Assembly: GCA_030604885.1 (NCBI GenBank)
Contig: JAUVUZ010000004.1
Coordinates: 108,608 to 172,607, forward strand
Length of the DNA: 64,000 nucleotides
Origin: Alphaproteobacteria bacterium
GTDB taxonomy: Bacteria > Pseudomonadota > Alphaproteobacteria > Rhodospirillales > Rhodospirillaceae
Direction: 5' to 3'
Position numbers and translations under genes: made by a program. The notes beneath the pieces were generated by a model. That model was not told the DNA's origin, did not search any database, and saw nothing but the letters and a program-made list of their open reading frames with translations. Shown in pieces: positions 19,412 to 29,900 of this stretch (its first letter is position 1; each line of letters starts with the position of its first letter).

Positions 19412-21445
19412 TTAGGCTTCGGGGGTGGGCGTGTCGCCGTCCATATGGGGCGGCGCCGGGAGCGGTGCAACCGCGATCCGCCCCAGGCGCATCACCACTT
19501 CGGCGGCTCGGTCGCTGGGGCTGGCGAACGGTCCGACCAGCGCCGTCAGCGCCGCGCCGGTCTCGTCGAGGAAGGCGGCGCGCGCCGCGCCGTCGCACAG
19601 CAGGCGGTCGGCGGCGGCGGCGAGGGCCTCCGGCGTGCATGCCTCCTGAAGAAACTCGGGGACGATCATCCGGTCCGCCACGTGGTTGAGCAGCGTGGCG
19701 TACTTGATCGAGATCATCTTGCGCGCCAGCCAGGCGGAAATCGGCGAGCCGCGATAGCCGACCACGAACGGCACCCGCGCCCGCGCCAGCTCCAGCGCCA
19801 CGGTGCCCGAGGTGGCGAGCGCCGCGTCGGCGGCGGCGAAGGCGTTCCACCGCTCCGCCTCGCCCCGCACCACGTGGGGCGGGCGCGCCCAGGAACGGGT
19901 TTCCGCCACCACGGTGTCGGCGACAGTGGCGACGGTGGGAATCACCACCTGGAGGTCGGGATGCCGGGCGCGCAGCAAATCCGCCGCCGCCTTCAGCACC
20001 GGCAGCATCCGCACCACCTCGTTGCGGCGCGAGCCGGGCAGCACGCAGAGCACGGTGTCGGCGGGGGCGATGCCGTGGCGGGCGCGGAAGTCGTCCCCGT
20101 CGCCCTTGCCCGCGCCGCCCTCGATCACCGGGTGGCCCACGTGGGTGGCGGCGAGGCCGTGGGGGGTGAAATACGGCGGCTCGAAACCCAGCAGGCACAG
20201 CAGATGATCGAACTGCCGGGCGATGGTCTTGGCGCGCCCGGGCTTCCACGCCCACACCATCGGCGCGACGTAATGCACCCGGGGCACCCGGCTGCCCTGC
20301 GCCTTCAGCGCCTTGGCGACGCGGCCGTTGAAGCCGAGGGAATCGATGGTCACCACCACCGCGGGGGCCTTGGCCGCCACGTCGTCGGCCACCGCGCGCA
20401 CCCGGCGCAGCACCGTGGGGATCTTCGGCACCACCTCGGCCAGACCCATCACCGCGATGTCGGCCTGGGGGAACAGCGAGACCAGCCCCTCCTCCGCCAT
20501 GCTCTCGCCGCCCACACCGGCGAAGCGCACGGCGCCGCCGGTGCGGCGCTTCAGCGCCTGCATCAGCCGCGCGCCGAGAATGTCGCCGGAAGGCTCCCCG
20601 GCGACGAGGTAGACCAGCGGCGGCGCGGCGGCGAGACCCTGGACGAACAGCCCGAGCGCGTCGGCCCGCGCGCCCACGGCGGCGGCATCCAGCACCAGCG
20701 CCGCCCCCGCCTCCACCGCGATGCCACGCAAACCGGCGGCGGCGGCGGCCTCGACGGTGTCGACGCCGATGGTGGGAAGATCGAGGCGGCGGTCCTGCCC
20801 CGGCTTGCACACCTTCACCAGCACGCCGCCCGGCCCTTCGCGCTTCACCTCGGCGCAGCGGGCAAGCATGCGGTCGGTGCCCTCCACCGCTTCCACCGCC
20901 AGCACGATGCCCTGTTGCACCACCGCGCCCTGCCCCACGTCGAGGGCGCCGATGCCCTTCGCCACCTCGACGCCGCGCGCGATGTCGGCGAGGGCGTCGG
21001 CGTCGGGCGCCAGGGTGCCGTAAAGCCCTTCGCGGGCGAGAATGTCGGAGAGGATTTCATGAGCGCCCTTGAGCGCCAGGCCCTCGCGGGCGAACTCGGC
21101 GGCGACCGCGCGCAGCAGGCCGTCGTCCCCCAGCGCCTTGCCGCCGACGCGGGCGAGGAACGCGGCGCCCCGGGCGTCGGGCTTGAGCGCCGCCAGCGAC
21201 GGGCGGCGGATCGACCCGGCGAACACCACCTCGGCCACTCCGGCGTCCTTCAGCACCCGGAACGCCTCGCCGAGGGCGCCCAGGCGCACCGCCGCATGGG
21301 GCGCCTCGGCGGCGAGCGTCGGGTCCGCATAGCCTTCAAGGAGAAGCACGAACGGCTCCCGCCCGGCGGCGCGGCAGGCGGACACCAGCAGCCGGGGGAG
21401 ATCGCCGCCCCCGGCGATGATGCCGATCTTGCCCGCGTCGCCCAT
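19412..21445 (-). CDS. lpxI-lpxB: Fused LpxI-LpxB: UDP-diacylglucosamine pyrophosphatase and lipid-A-disaccharide synthase
   Basis: One 677-residue frame covers two consecutive enzymes of lipid A synthesis. Residues 1 to about 270 are LpxI (DUF1009), from KIGIIAGGGDLPRLLV through the conserved CKPGQDRRLDLPTIGVDT at about 213-230; it hydrolyses UDP-2,3-diacylglucosamine to lipid X and UMP. Residues about 275-677 are LpxB, from PPLVYLVAGEPSGD through YVAPMVWAWKPGR and LPGSRRNEV; it joins lipid X to a second UDP-diacylglucosamine. There is no linker and no start codon with a ribosome site at the junction (near base 20635). Both halves are full length and look intact. It lies downstream of lpxA, as separate lpxI and lpxB do elsewhere. 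Confidence 0.93.
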   Translation of the reverse strand: MGDAGKIGIIAGGGDLPRLLVSACRAAGREPFVLLLEGYADPTLAAEAPHAAVRLGALGEAFRVLKDAGVAEVVFAGSIRRPSLAALKPDARGAAFLARVGGKALGDDGLLRAVAAEFAREGLALKGAHEILSDILAREGLYGTLAPDADALADIARGVEVAKGIGALDVGQGAVVQQGIVLAVEAVEGTDRMLARCAEVKREGPGGVLVKVCKPGQDRRLDLPTIGVDTVEAAAAAGLRGIAVEAGAALVLDAAAVGARADALGLFVQGLAAAPPLVYLVAGEPSGDILGARLMQALKRRTGGAVRFAGVGGESMAEEGLVSLFPQADIAVMGLAEVVPKIPTVLRRVRAVADDVAAKAPAVVVTIDSLGFNGRVAKALKAQGSRVPRVHYVAPMVWAWKPGRAKTIARQFDHLLCLLGFEPPYFTPHGLAATHVGHPVIEGGAGKGDGDDFRARHGIAPADTVLCVLPGSRRNEVVRMLPVLKAAADLLRARHPDLQVVIPTVATVADTVVAETRSWARPPHVVRGEAERWNAFAAADAALATSGTVALELARARVPFVVGYRGSPISAWLARKMISIKYATLLNHVADRMIVPEFLQEACTPEALAAAADRLLCDGAARAAFLDETGAALTALVGPFASPSDRAAEVVMRLGRIAVAPLPAPPHMDGDTPTPEA

Positions 21446-21457
21446 CGGGCCGTCCTT

Positions 21458-22267
21458 TCAGCTCTCCGCTTCGAGCGACAACGGCTGGCAGATGCCGCGC
21501 GACGAGTCCTGACGCATGAAGCCGACGATCTCCATCACCGGCTCGCACTCGGAGAACAGGCTGGCGACGTCTTCCACCCGCTCGGTCATCGTGCCCTCGG
21601 GCGCGAACAGCATGCGGTAGGCGCGGCGCAGGGTGTGGATGGTCTCGCGGCTGAAGTTGCGGCGCTTCAGGCCGACGATGTTGAGGCCCTGGAGGTGGGC
21701 GCGGTTGCCCAGCACCGAGCCGTAGGGGATCACGTCGAACTCGATGCCCGAGGCGCCGCCCACCATCGCCTGATGGCCGATGCGCACGAACTGGTGCACC
21801 GCCGAAAGCCCGCCGATGATCGCGTAATCCCCCACCGTGACGTGGCCGCCCAGGGTGGCGTTGTTGGCGAAGATGCAGTGGCTGCCGACGATGCAGTCGT
21901 GCGCCACGTGGGCGCCGACCATGAACAGGCAGCCGTCGCCCACCTGGGTGAGCATGCCGCCGCCCTCGGTGCCGGGGTTCATCGTCACCCCTTCGCGAAT
22001 CTGGTTGCGCTTGCCCACCACCAGACGCGACGGCTCGCCGTGATACTTGAGGTCCTGCGGGCGGTGACCGATCGAGGCGAACGGGTAGATCACCGTGCCC
22101 TCGCCCACCTCGGTGCGCCCGTCCACCACCACGTGCGAAATCAGCCGCACCCCGGCGTCGAGTTTCACGTCGGGTCCGACCACGCAGAACGGGCCGATCT
22201 CCACGGTGTCCGCGAGCGTCGCGCGCGGGTCGATCTGTGCGCTCGGATGAATGTTCGGCATGCTCAA
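21458..22267 (-). CDS. lpxA: UDP-N-acetylglucosamine acyltransferase
   Basis: First enzyme of lipid A synthesis: moves a 3-hydroxyacyl chain from ACP to UDP-GlcNAc in the cytoplasm. The 269-residue protein is a left-handed beta-helix made of hexapeptide repeats ([20 protein letters not shown] at the start) with the catalytic His123 in [11 protein letters not shown] and the helical C-terminal domain. The ATG overlaps the fabZ stop by four bases. Gene order lpxD-fabZ-lpxA is the widely conserved one. Confidence 0.97.
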   Translation of the reverse strand: MSMPNIHPSAQIDPRATLADTVEIGPFCVVGPDVKLDAGVRLISHVVVDGRTEVGEGTVIYPFASIGHRPQDLKYHGEPSRLVVGKRNQIREGVTMNPGTEGGGMLTQVGDGCLFMVGAHVAHDCIVGSHCIFANNATLGGHVTVGDYAIIGGLSAVHQFVRIGHQAMVGGASGIEFDVIPYGSVLGNRAHLQGLNIVGLKRRNFSRETIHTLRRAYRMLFAPEGTMTERVEDVASLFSECEPVMEIVGFMRQDSSRGICQPLSLEAES

Positions 22268-22716
22268 TTATCCAGGATCATGGCGGCGTAGAGCGCTTCG
22301 GCCACGGTCTGCCCGTCCACCTTCGCCTCGCCGCGGAACTTCCAGACGTTGCCCCGGCGGCGCTCCTTGGTGACGTGGATGTGCAACTGGTCGCCCGGCA
22401 CCACCGGCTTGCGGAAGCGGCACTCGTCCACGCTCATGAAATAGACGAGCTTGCCCTCGGCCTCCGGCCCCATGGTCTGCACCACCAGCACCGCGGCGGT
22501 CTGCGCCATCGATTCGACGATCAACACCCCCGGCATCACCGGATGCCCCGGGAAGTGCCCCTGGAAGAACGGCTCGTTGACGCTGACGTTCTTAAGCCCC
22601 ACCGCGCTCTCGTCGATCTTGAGATCGATGATCCGATCGACCATCACGAACGGGTAGCGATGCGGAATCATCTCCATGATCCGCTGAACGTCGATGATCG
22701 CCTTTTCTTCCGCCAT
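22264..22716 (-). CDS. fabZ: 3-hydroxyacyl-ACP dehydratase FabZ
   Basis: Dehydrates 3-hydroxyacyl-ACP in fatty acid elongation and so competes with LpxA and LpxD for the same substrate. The 150-residue hot-dog protein has the active His54 in [12 protein letters not shown] and Glu68 in [10 protein letters not shown] use the ATG at 22716; a GTG one codon upstream is equally placed relative to AAAGG. The frame is open further upstream into the end of lpxD, but that part does not resemble FabZ. The stop overlaps lpxA. Confidence 0.96.
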   Translation of the reverse strand: MAEEKAIIDVQRIMEMIPHRYPFVMVDRIIDLKIDESAVGLKNVSVNEPFFQGHFPGHPVMPGVLIVESMAQTAAVLVVQTMGPEAEGKLVYFMSVDECRFRKPVVPGDQLHIHVTKERRRGNVWKFRGEAKVDGQTVAEALYAAMILDN

Positions 22717-22795
22717 CACGCGAAAACCTTTCCGTTTCTGTTCCCCCCGATGCCGGAGGCGTTTGACCTGAAGACCGTCCTCCCCCCGGAGTCGA

Positions 22796-23818
22796 TCATG
22801 CACCGTGTTTCTTGGCGAGGCGCTCGAGCATGCCGATCTGCCGCCAGTGTTCCTTGGCCGGAACCGCCGGGCTGCCGATCACCGTCTGCCCGGCGGGCAC
22901 GTCGCGCATCACCCCCGACTGGGCGCCGATGCGCGCGCCGGGGCCGATCTTGAGGTGCCCGGTGATGCCCGCCTGACCTCCGGCGACGACGAAATCGGCG
23001 AACCGGGTCGACCCCGACACGCCCACCTGCGCCACCAGGACGCAACCGCGCCCGAGTTCGACGTTGTGCCCGATCTGCACCAGATTGTCGATACGGCAGC
23101 CTTCGCCGATCACCGTATCCGGCCCGGCGCCGCGGTCGATGGTGGTGTTGGCGCCGATCTCGACGTCGTCGTGGATCACCACGCGGCCGAGCTGCGGCAC
23201 CTTGAGGTGGCCCTTCGGCCCCATGGCGAAGCCGAAGCCGTCCTGCCCGATCGCCGCGCCCGCGTGGATCCACACCTTGTTGCCGACCACGGTGTACGAC
23301 AGCACCGCGTTGGAGCCGATGTAGCAATCGTCGCCGATGGTGACGCCGTCGCGCAGCACCGCGCCCGCGCAGATGTGGCAGCGGTCGCCGATTTCCACCC
23401 GCGCGCCGATCACCGCCCCCGCCTCGATCCGCACGTCGGCGCCGACGACCGCGGTCGGGTCGATCACCGCCTGGGGCGAAATCCCGGCGTCGGTGGTGGA
23501 CTGGGGATAGAACGCGTGCGCGATCAGCGCATAGGCGCGGTATGGCTCGGGCGAGAGGATCAGGCCCATGCCCGCCGGGGCGCGGTCGGCGAGATCCGGG
23601 TGGACCACGCACGCCCCCGCGCCGCTCGCCTCGAACGCCTGCACGTACTTGCGGTTGTCGAGGAAGCTGATGTCCTCGGCCCCGGCGCGGTAGAGCGGCG
23701 CCACGTCGGTGATGGTCCGGTCGGCCGTCGCCGGATCGGCCAGCTCGCCGCCGCCCAGCGCCGCGAGATGCGCGAGCGTGAACGGCCCTTCACGCCGGTA
23801 GAATCGGGAATCGGTCAT
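22796..23818 (-). CDS. lpxD: UDP-3-O-(3-hydroxyacyl)glucosamine N-acyltransferase
   Basis: Adds the second hydroxyacyl chain in lipid A synthesis. The 340-residue protein has an N-terminal uridine-binding domain (IGHRPxx-free, starting [16 protein letters not shown]), a hexapeptide-repeat beta-helix ([20 protein letters not shown] and similar turns) and the C-terminal helix. The [11 protein letters not shown] segment carries the expected catalytic histidine. It lies between skp and fabZ in the usual order, with a 24-base gap to skp. Confidence 0.96.
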   Translation of the reverse strand: MTDSRFYRREGPFTLAHLAALGGGELADPATADRTITDVAPLYRAGAEDISFLDNRKYVQAFEASGAGACVVHPDLADRAPAGMGLILSPEPYRAYALIAHAFYPQSTTDAGISPQAVIDPTAVVGADVRIEAGAVIGARVEIGDRCHICAGAVLRDGVTIGDDCYIGSNAVLSYTVVGNKVWIHAGAAIGQDGFGFAMGPKGHLKVPQLGRVVIHDDVEIGANTTIDRGAGPDTVIGEGCRIDNLVQIGHNVELGRGCVLVAQVGVSGSTRFADFVVAGGQAGITGHLKIGPGARIGAQSGVMRDVPAGQTVIGSPAVPAKEHWRQIGMLERLAKKHGA

Positions 23819-23842
23819 CGCGGAAACTCCAAAAACGCGCCG

Positions 23843-24430
23843 TTACGGCTTCTTGGTGCCCTGGGGCTTGGCGGCACCCATGGGATCGGGGAACTTCACC
23901 GACGGCATCGACTTGTTGAGGCGGTCGATCACCTCCGGCGTGACGTCGTAGGACGGGTGGAACAGCAGCACCTGGCCGCGCGGCAGCAGGATCGTCGCCC
24001 CTTCCGCCTCGGCCACCGCCGCCCAGATCTTCTGCACCTGCTGGCTCACCTGCCCGAGGGCGCTGGCGTAGGCACCCTGAAGCTGCTGCTGGCGCATCTT
24101 GAGGTCGCGCTGGAAGTCGGCGAACTTGGCCTGGAAGCCCTGCACCTTCTCGCGATAGGCGGCGGCATCGATCAGCGTCTGCTGGCGCACCAGCTCGCGC
24201 TCCTCGTCCTTCAGCGCCTTTTCCTTGGCGGCGAACTCGTCGTCGTACCGCTTGCGATAGGCGTCGAGCTCGCGGCGGATGCCCTGCACCGCCGTCGATT
24301 TTTCCATCACCTCCTGGATGTCCACCACCCGGATCACCGGGTCGGGCTTGACGGGAGCCGCGAAAGCCGCCCCCGGCGCCACCCACAACGCCACCAACGC
24401 CGCCACGCAGGCGAGGGATTTCATACGCAT
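23843..24430 (-). CDS. skp: Periplasmic chaperone Skp/OmpH
   Basis: Trimeric periplasmic holdase that carries unfolded outer-membrane proteins to the BAM complex. The 195-residue protein begins with a clear signal peptide cleaved after about residue 24-25 (VAPGAAFA). A VIRVVDIQEVM beta-strand follows, then long charged helices with coiled-coil character (about residues 45-125) and a return to the body domain (GATILLPRGQVLLF). The C terminus is extended and lysine/proline-rich. It directly follows bamA (4-base gap), as expected for partners. Confidence 0.93.
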   Translation of the reverse strand: MRMKSLACVAALVALWVAPGAAFAAPVKPDPVIRVVDIQEVMEKSTAVQGIRRELDAYRKRYDDEFAAKEKALKDEERELVRQQTLIDAAAYREKVQGFQAKFADFQRDLKMRQQQLQGAYASALGQVSQQVQKIWAAVAEAEGATILLPRGQVLLFHPSYDVTPEVIDRLNKSMPSVKFPDPMGAAKPQGTKKP

Positions 24431-24434
24431 CGCC

Positions 24435-26723
24435 TCAGAACCTCGTGCCGAAGTTGAACTGGATCATCTCCGTCTCGTCGAACGACTCCTTGACCAGCGG
24501 GAAGCCGAAGTTGAGGTTCATCGGCCCCATCGGCGAACGCCAGATCACGCCGAAACCGGCCGAGACGCGGAACGCCGAGGAATAGTCCACCTCGCTGCGC
24601 TCCATGCCGTCGAACTTGCCGGCGGTGCCGACGTCGACGAACGCCTTGCCCGAGAGGCCGAGTTCCTCGGGCGTGCCGAGGGGGAAGCGCAGCTCGGCGC
24701 TCTCGTTGGTGCTCCAGTTGGAGCCGAGGGCGTCGCCGGTGGCCTTGTCGCGGGGGCTGATGCCCGCCGCCTCGAAGCCGCGCATCGAGTTCTCGCCGCC
24801 GAGGAAGTAGCGGTGGCTGATGCTGATGTCCCGGCCGAGCTTGAACATGTAGCCGAACTGACCGGTGAACCCGAGGACGTAGCCGTCCGCCAGGTCGAAA
24901 TACTGCCCGGCGTTGACGTTGGTGCGCAGGAAGCGGGCGTCGCCGCCCAGGCCCGCCACGTCGTTGCCGAAGCCGAGGATGTAACCCTCGGTCGGATCGG
25001 TGCGGCTGTCGCGGCGGTCGTAGGTGAGCTTGTGGCCGATCTGCGACAGCACCGAGGTGCCTTCCTGCTCGCGGATGAAGGTCGAGGCGTCGCTGTCGAC
25101 GTTCTCGATCTCGTCCTGGCGCAGAGTGTAGCGCCAGGTGTGGCGCAGGTTCTCGCTGTAGCCGTAACCCGCGCGCAGGGCGAAGCCGGTGGTCTGGTAG
25201 TCGTACGAGCTTTCGTCCTGCCAGTCGCGGGTGACGCGGAACAGGTCGAAGCCCGCCGAGAGATCGCGATTGAGGAAGTACGGCTCGGTGAAGGAGATGT
25301 CCGCCTCGGTGCCGGATTGGGCCAGGGCGACGCTGAAGTTGAGCTGCTGGCCGGTGCCGAGCAGGTTGCGCTCGCCCAGGCCGAAGATGATCTTGGCGCC
25401 GTCGGTGCTGGAATAGCCCGCGCCCAGCATCACCTCGCCGGTGGACTGCTCCTCGACCGTCACCTTGAGGGTGACCTTATCCGGATCGGTCTGCGACGGC
25501 TCGGTCTGGATGTCCACCGACTTGAAGAAGCCGAGGTTCTGGAGCCGCTGACGGGTGCGGCGCACCTTGGCGGTGTTGAAGGGGTCGCCCTCCACCAGGC
25601 GGAACTCGCGGCGGATCACCTCGTCGAGGGTGCGCAGGTTGCCGTTAATCTCGATGCGGTCCACGTAGGCGCGCACGCCCGGGTCGACGCGGAAGACGAT
25701 CTCGATGGTGTTGTCTTCGCGGTTGCGGACGATGTCGGGCTTGATGTCGACGAAGGCGTAGCCCAGCGCGCCGACCGCGTCGGTGAGCGCCTGGATCGAG
25801 TTTTCCACCGCGTCGGCGTTGTACCAGTCGCCTTCGGCGAAGGTCAGCTCCTCGCGCAGCACGTCCGGATTGTCGAACTCCGGCAGGGTGGTCTCGATGC
25901 CGATGCGCGAAATCTTGTAGCGCGCCCCTTCGTCCACGGTGAAGGTGAGGAAGAACCCTTCCCGGTCGGGCGTCAGCTCGGCCACCGCCGACTGAATGGC
26001 GAAATCGGCATACCCCTTCGAGAGATAGAAGCGGCGCAGCTTCTCGCGGTCGAACGCCATGCGCTGCGGGTCGTAGGTGTCCGACGAGCTGAGGAAGCGA
26101 TACCACGCGGTTTCCTTGGTGAGGATTTCGTCGCGCAGGCGGTCGTCGGAATAATGGGTGTTGCCGTTGAAGGAAATCTTGCGGACGTAGGTGATCGGCC
26201 CTTCGTTGATCTCGAACACCAGGTCGACGCGGTTCTGATCCTGCTGGATCACCTTGGGTTCGACGGTGGCGCCGTAGCGACCGGCGCGGCGGTAGATTTC
26301 CTGGATGCGCTCGACGTCGGACAGCACGCGCGCGCGGGTGTAGACCGAGCGCGGGCGCATCCGCACCTCCGCCTGGAGGTCCTCGTCCTTGATGCGCTTG
26401 TTGCCTTCGAAGACGACGCGGTTGATCACCGGGTTCTCGACCACCGCGACCACCAGATCGTTGCCCTCGCGACGGATCCGCACGTCGGCGAACAGGCCGG
26501 TGGCGAACAGGCTCTTGAGCGACTTGTTGACCCGCTCGGTGTCGATGCGGTCACCCTCCTGCAGCGCCATGTAGGAGCGGATCGTCGCATCCTCGATGCG
26601 CTGGGTGCCCTCGACCCGGATGTTTTCGAGCGACTGGGCGTGCAGCGCGCCGAGCGGAAGCATCCAAAGCGTAGCCGCGATCATTCCCCGCCGAACCCGG
26701 CGACCGAACCCATTTGCGCGCAT
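24435..26723 (-). CDS. bamA: Outer-membrane protein assembly factor BamA
   Basis: Core of the BAM machine that folds beta-barrels into the outer membrane. The 762-residue precursor has a signal sequence (about residues 1-30, ending LGALHAQ) and five POTRA domains, beginning NIRVEGTQRIEDATIRSYM and running to about residue 420. The barrel contains VMLGAGYSSTDG near its start and FFLGGENSMRGF-like YFLGGENSMRGFEAAG, the lid-loop VRGF-type motif with Met for Val. It ends with Phe (IQFNFGTRF), the beta-signal. It lies between rseP and skp in the conserved envelope operon. Confidence 0.97.
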   Translation of the reverse strand: MRANGFGRRVRRGMIAATLWMLPLGALHAQSLENIRVEGTQRIEDATIRSYMALQEGDRIDTERVNKSLKSLFATGLFADVRIRREGNDLVVAVVENPVINRVVFEGNKRIKDEDLQAEVRMRPRSVYTRARVLSDVERIQEIYRRAGRYGATVEPKVIQQDQNRVDLVFEINEGPITYVRKISFNGNTHYSDDRLRDEILTKETAWYRFLSSSDTYDPQRMAFDREKLRRFYLSKGYADFAIQSAVAELTPDREGFFLTFTVDEGARYKISRIGIETTLPEFDNPDVLREELTFAEGDWYNADAVENSIQALTDAVGALGYAFVDIKPDIVRNREDNTIEIVFRVDPGVRAYVDRIEINGNLRTLDEVIRREFRLVEGDPFNTAKVRRTRQRLQNLGFFKSVDIQTEPSQTDPDKVTLKVTVEEQSTGEVMLGAGYSSTDGAKIIFGLGERNLLGTGQQLNFSVALAQSGTEADISFTEPYFLNRDLSAGFDLFRVTRDWQDESSYDYQTTGFALRAGYGYSENLRHTWRYTLRQDEIENVDSDASTFIREQEGTSVLSQIGHKLTYDRRDSRTDPTEGYILGFGNDVAGLGGDARFLRTNVNAGQYFDLADGYVLGFTGQFGYMFKLGRDISISHRYFLGGENSMRGFEAAGISPRDKATGDALGSNWSTNESAELRFPLGTPEELGLSGKAFVDVGTAGKFDGMERSEVDYSSAFRVSAGFGVIWRSPMGPMNLNFGFPLVKESFDETEMIQFNFGTRF

Positions 26724-26770
26724 CTATTGCCGCCCCCCAGTCAAGACTTCGAACCCCGCCGCCCCCGTGG

Positions 26771-27871
26771 TTACGAGAGCCAGCGGACAATGTAGCGCGA
26801 AACGTCGTTCCACGTCGCCAGGATCATCAGGGCGCCGACGACGCCGACCCCGATCTTGAGGCCGATGTCCTGCACCCGTTCCGACAGCGGGCGCCCGCGC
26901 ACCGCCTCGAACGCATAAAACAGCAAATGCCCCCCGTCTAGCAAGGGGATCGGCAAGATGTTGATGAGGCCGAGGTTGACCGAGAGCACCGCCATCATCG
27001 TGACGAGCGGCAGCACCCCCGCCGCGGCGGCATGGGCCGAGGCCTCGGCGATACGGATCGGCCCGCCGATCTCGCCCGCGCCGCGCACGCCGCGGATCAT
27101 CTGCCCGATGGCGACGAAGGTGTCGCGCACGATGCCGCCGGTCAGCCGGGTGGCGGAGGCGAGCGCGCCGAACGGCCCCTGGCGCTCGATCACCGTCTCG
27201 CCCGAGGCGGTCACGCCCATCAGCGGCGTGCGCTCCACGTCGCCGAAGCGGTCGGTGCGCTCGACCACGCGCGGCCGCACCGAGACGTCGACGCGGCGCC
27301 CGCCCCGGTCCACCGTCACCGCCATCGCGCGATCGACCGATAGCTGGGTCATCTGCCGCACCTGCTCGAAGCGGGTCACCGCCTTGCCGTCGATGGCAAG
27401 GAAGCGGTCGCCCGGGCGCAGGCCCGCCGCCTCGGCCGCCGAATGCGGCAGAACCTCGCCGATCACCGGGCGAGTCGAGGGCTGGCCGACGATCATGAAC
27501 ACCGCGGCGTAGACGAGGATCGCGAAAATCATGTTGGCCGCCGGACCGGCGGCGACGATCGCCATGCGCGCCCACACCGGCTGGGTGGGAAAGGCGTGGC
27601 GCGGGTCGGCGGCGACGGCCTTGCCGTCGGCCCGGGCGCTCGCGGCGTCGGCGTCGCCCAGCATGCGCACGTAGCCGCCGAGCGGGATCACGCAGAACTT
27701 CCAGCGCGTACCCCGGCGGTCGACGAAGCCGAACAGCTCGCGCCCGAAGCCGATGGAAAACGCCAGCACCTTCACGCCGAACTTGCGGGCGACGAGAAAA
27801 TGGCCGAGTTCGTGGACGAACACCACGCCCGAGAGGACGAACAGGAACGCCAGGGTCTGGTACAACGCCAT
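26771..27871 (-). CDS. rseP: RIP-type zinc metalloprotease RseP
   Basis: Intramembrane site-2 protease that cleaves anti-sigma factors and leftover signal peptides. The 366-residue protein has the zinc motif HELGH at residues 20-24 in the first membrane helix and the LDG motif in NILPIPLLDGGHLLF in a later one. One PDZ-like domain is seen around residues 125-200 (AAGLRPGDRFLAIDG). The ATG at 27871 overlaps the dxr stop (ATGCGGTAATGG region), giving coupled translation. The frame upstream of that ATG only shadows dxr. Confidence 0.95.
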   Translation of the reverse strand: MALYQTLAFLFVLSGVVFVHELGHFLVARKFGVKVLAFSIGFGRELFGFVDRRGTRWKFCVIPLGGYVRMLGDADAASARADGKAVAADPRHAFPTQPVWARMAIVAAGPAANMIFAILVYAAVFMIVGQPSTRPVIGEVLPHSAAEAAGLRPGDRFLAIDGKAVTRFEQVRQMTQLSVDRAMAVTVDRGGRRVDVSVRPRVVERTDRFGDVERTPLMGVTASGETVIERQGPFGALASATRLTGGIVRDTFVAIGQMIRGVRGAGEIGGPIRIAEASAHAAAAGVLPLVTMMAVLSVNLGLINILPIPLLDGGHLLFYAFEAVRGRPLSERVQDIGLKIGVGVVGALMILATWNDVSRYIVRWLS

Positions 27872-29085
27872 TACCGCATCCTCGATTGGCCGGGCGCCGC
27901 CGCGACGGTGCGCGCAAGCCCGCGAATTTCCGCCTCGGCGCGGCGGCGCGCCTCGGCATCCAGGTCGAGGACGTCCGCGATCGACCCCGGCGCGGGCCGG
28001 GCGGCGGAGGCCAGCACCCGCTCGACGATTTCCGGAATGGCGAGAAAGCCGATCTCCCGGCGCAGGAACGCCTGAACCGCCACCTCGTTGGCGGCGTTCA
28101 AGAGAGTAGGCAGCGCCCCTCCCCCCTGCAAGGCCGCGCGGGCGAGCGCGAGGCAGGGGAAGCGCGCCTCGTCGGGCGCGGCGAAGGTGAGCGCCGCCAT
28201 CGCCGCGAAATCCAGGCGCTTGACCGGCGTCGGCATGCGGTCGGGCCAGGCGAGCGCCACGGCGATGGGGGTGCGCATGTCCGGCTCGCCCATCTGCGCC
28301 AGCACCGCGCCGTCGCAGTAGGACACCATCGAGTGGATCACCGACTGCGGGTGGATCACCACGTCGATGCGCTCCGGCGGCACGTCGAACAGATGGAAGG
28401 CCTCGATCACCTCCAGGCCCTTGTTCATCATCGTCGCGGAATCGATGGAGATCTTCGCGCCCATCGACCACTTCGGGTGGCTCACCGCCTGCTCGGGCGT
28501 GACGCCTTCCATCTCGCGGCGCGTGAGGGTGCGGAACGGCCCGCCCGAGGCGGTGAGGATCAGGCGCTCGACCCGCTCCGGCCGCTCGCCCGCCAGCACC
28601 TGGAAGATCGCCGAGTGCTCGGAATCCACCGGCACCAGATCGGTGCCGTGGCGCGCCAGCTCGTCCTTGAACAGGGCGCCCGCGCACACCAGGCATTCCT
28701 TGTTGGCGAGCGCCAGCACCCGGGCGTGGCGCGCGGCGGCCAGCGTCGGCTCGAGACCCGCCGCGCCGACGATCGCGCCGATCGCCCAATCCACCGGCCG
28801 CTGCGCCGCGTCGAGCAGCGCCTGGTGTCCGGCGGCGGCTTCGATTCCTGTGCCTTGCAGGCCGTCTTTAAGTTTCTGGTAGAGGTCCGCCCGGCCGATC
28901 ACCGCCACCGCGGGCTTGAGGCGGCGGGCCGCCGCGATCAGCGCGTCCACCTGCGAGTGGGCGGTGAGCGCCTCGATGGCGAAGCGGTCGCGGGCGCGGG
29001 CGAGCAGGTCGAGGGTGGAGGCGCCGATCGACCCGGTCGCCCCCAGCACCGAAACCCGCTTCAACCCGTCCTCGCTCATTCCCAT
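27871..29085 (-). CDS. dxr: 1-deoxy-D-xylulose 5-phosphate reductoisomerase
   Basis: Second enzyme of the non-mevalonate isoprenoid pathway; converts DXP to 2-C-methylerythritol 4-phosphate with NADPH. The 404-residue protein shows the NADPH site [16 protein letters not shown], the metal/substrate segments [12 protein letters not shown] and TASGGPFR, and [13 protein letters not shown]. It supplies the precursor for the undecaprenyl diphosphate made by UppS, encoded in the same operon. The first ATG (MGMSEDG) and the third codon are both possible starts. It overlaps the end of cdsA by ten bases. Confidence 0.97.
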   Translation of the reverse strand: MGMSEDGLKRVSVLGATGSIGASTLDLLARARDRFAIEALTAHSQVDALIAAARRLKPAVAVIGRADLYQKLKDGLQGTGIEAAAGHQALLDAAQRPVDWAIGAIVGAAGLEPTLAAARHARVLALANKECLVCAGALFKDELARHGTDLVPVDSEHSAIFQVLAGERPERVERLILTASGGPFRTLTRREMEGVTPEQAVSHPKWSMGAKISIDSATMMNKGLEVIEAFHLFDVPPERIDVVIHPQSVIHSMVSYCDGAVLAQMGEPDMRTPIAVALAWPDRMPTPVKRLDFAAMAALTFAAPDEARFPCLALARAALQGGGALPTLLNAANEVAVQAFLRREIGFLAIPEIVERVLASAARPAPGSIADVLDLDAEARRRAEAEIRGLARTVAAAPGQSRMR

Positions 29086-29900
29086 GCTCCCGTCGCCCGG
29101 ATCATCGTCAGCACCGCGACCGCCGCGGGCACCGCCGTCAGCACGCCGTCAACCCGGTCCAGCAGGCCGCCGTGGCCCGGGATCAGGTTGGAGGAGTCCT
29201 TCGCGCCCTGGCGGCGCTTGACCCCGGATTCGAACAGATCGCCCACCTGCGCCACCACCGCCAGCACCGCGCCCAGCGCCATCAGCACCGGCCAGGGCAC
29301 CGCTTGGAACTCGGGCACTCGCACTCCGGCGAGGCCGACGCCCGCGGCGCACAGCATGCCGCCCACCAGGCCCGCCCAGGTCTTGTTGGGGCTGACCCTC
29401 GGCATCAATTTCGGGCCGCCGATGGTGCGGCCGAAGGCGTAGGCGCCGATGTCGGTGGCCCACACGCTGGCGAACAGCCAGAGCGTCGCGGCGAAGCCGA
29501 AGTCGCCGCGCAGCGCCAGCAGCGCCGCCGCGGGCACGCCCACGTAAAGCGGGCCGAAGCCCAGCAGCGCGAGATCGAAGCCGCGCCGCCCGCCCGCCGC
29601 CGCCAGCGCCGCCACCAGGGCCGCCACCGCCGCCAGCGCCGCGGCGAAGCGCAGATCGAACGCGGCCGCCGCGACGCACCCGGCCACGCCCGCGATCGCC
29701 ACCGTCGCCAGACCCCGCGCCCGGGGCGCCAAGAGGCCGTGCCATTCCCACGCCAGCACCGCCGCCATCGCCACGATCAGCGCCGCGAACACCGCGCCGC
29801 CATACCAGATCGCCGCCAGCATCGCGGGCATCATCACCAGGGAGCTGAGGATGCGGGTCCGCAGCCCCCCACCCTTGCGCGGCGTGTCAGACGACTGCAC
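29076..29900 (-). CDS. cdsA: Phosphatidate cytidylyltransferase
   Basis: Makes CDP-diacylglycerol, the precursor of all phospholipids, in the inner membrane. The 274-residue protein has about seven membrane helices and the C-terminal family signature, visible as [24 protein letters not shown] (positions about 230-255; only part quoted as motif S-N-x2-PGHGG-x-LDR-x-D). It overlaps uppS by 14 bases and dxr by ten, so the three are translated as a chain. Confidence 0.96.
   Translation of the reverse strand: MQSSDTPRKGGGLRTRILSSLVMMPAMLAAIWYGGAVFAALIVAMAAVLAWEWHGLLAPRARGLATVAIAGVAGCVAAAAFDLRFAAALAAVAALVAALAAAGGRRGFDLALLGFGPLYVGVPAAALLALRGDFGFAATLWLFASVWATDIGAYAFGRTIGGPKLMPRVSPNKTWAGLVGGMLCAAGVGLAGVRVPEFQAVPWPVLMALGAVLAVVAQVGDLFESGVKRRQGAKDSSNLIPGHGGLLDRVDGVLTAVPAAVAVLTMIRATGAWE

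Noticed and set aside
19352..22291. A 979-codon plus-strand open frame opposite lpxA and lpxI-lpxB
   Set aside because: Antisense shadow of well-supported genes, with His/Arg/Gly-rich low-complexity translation.
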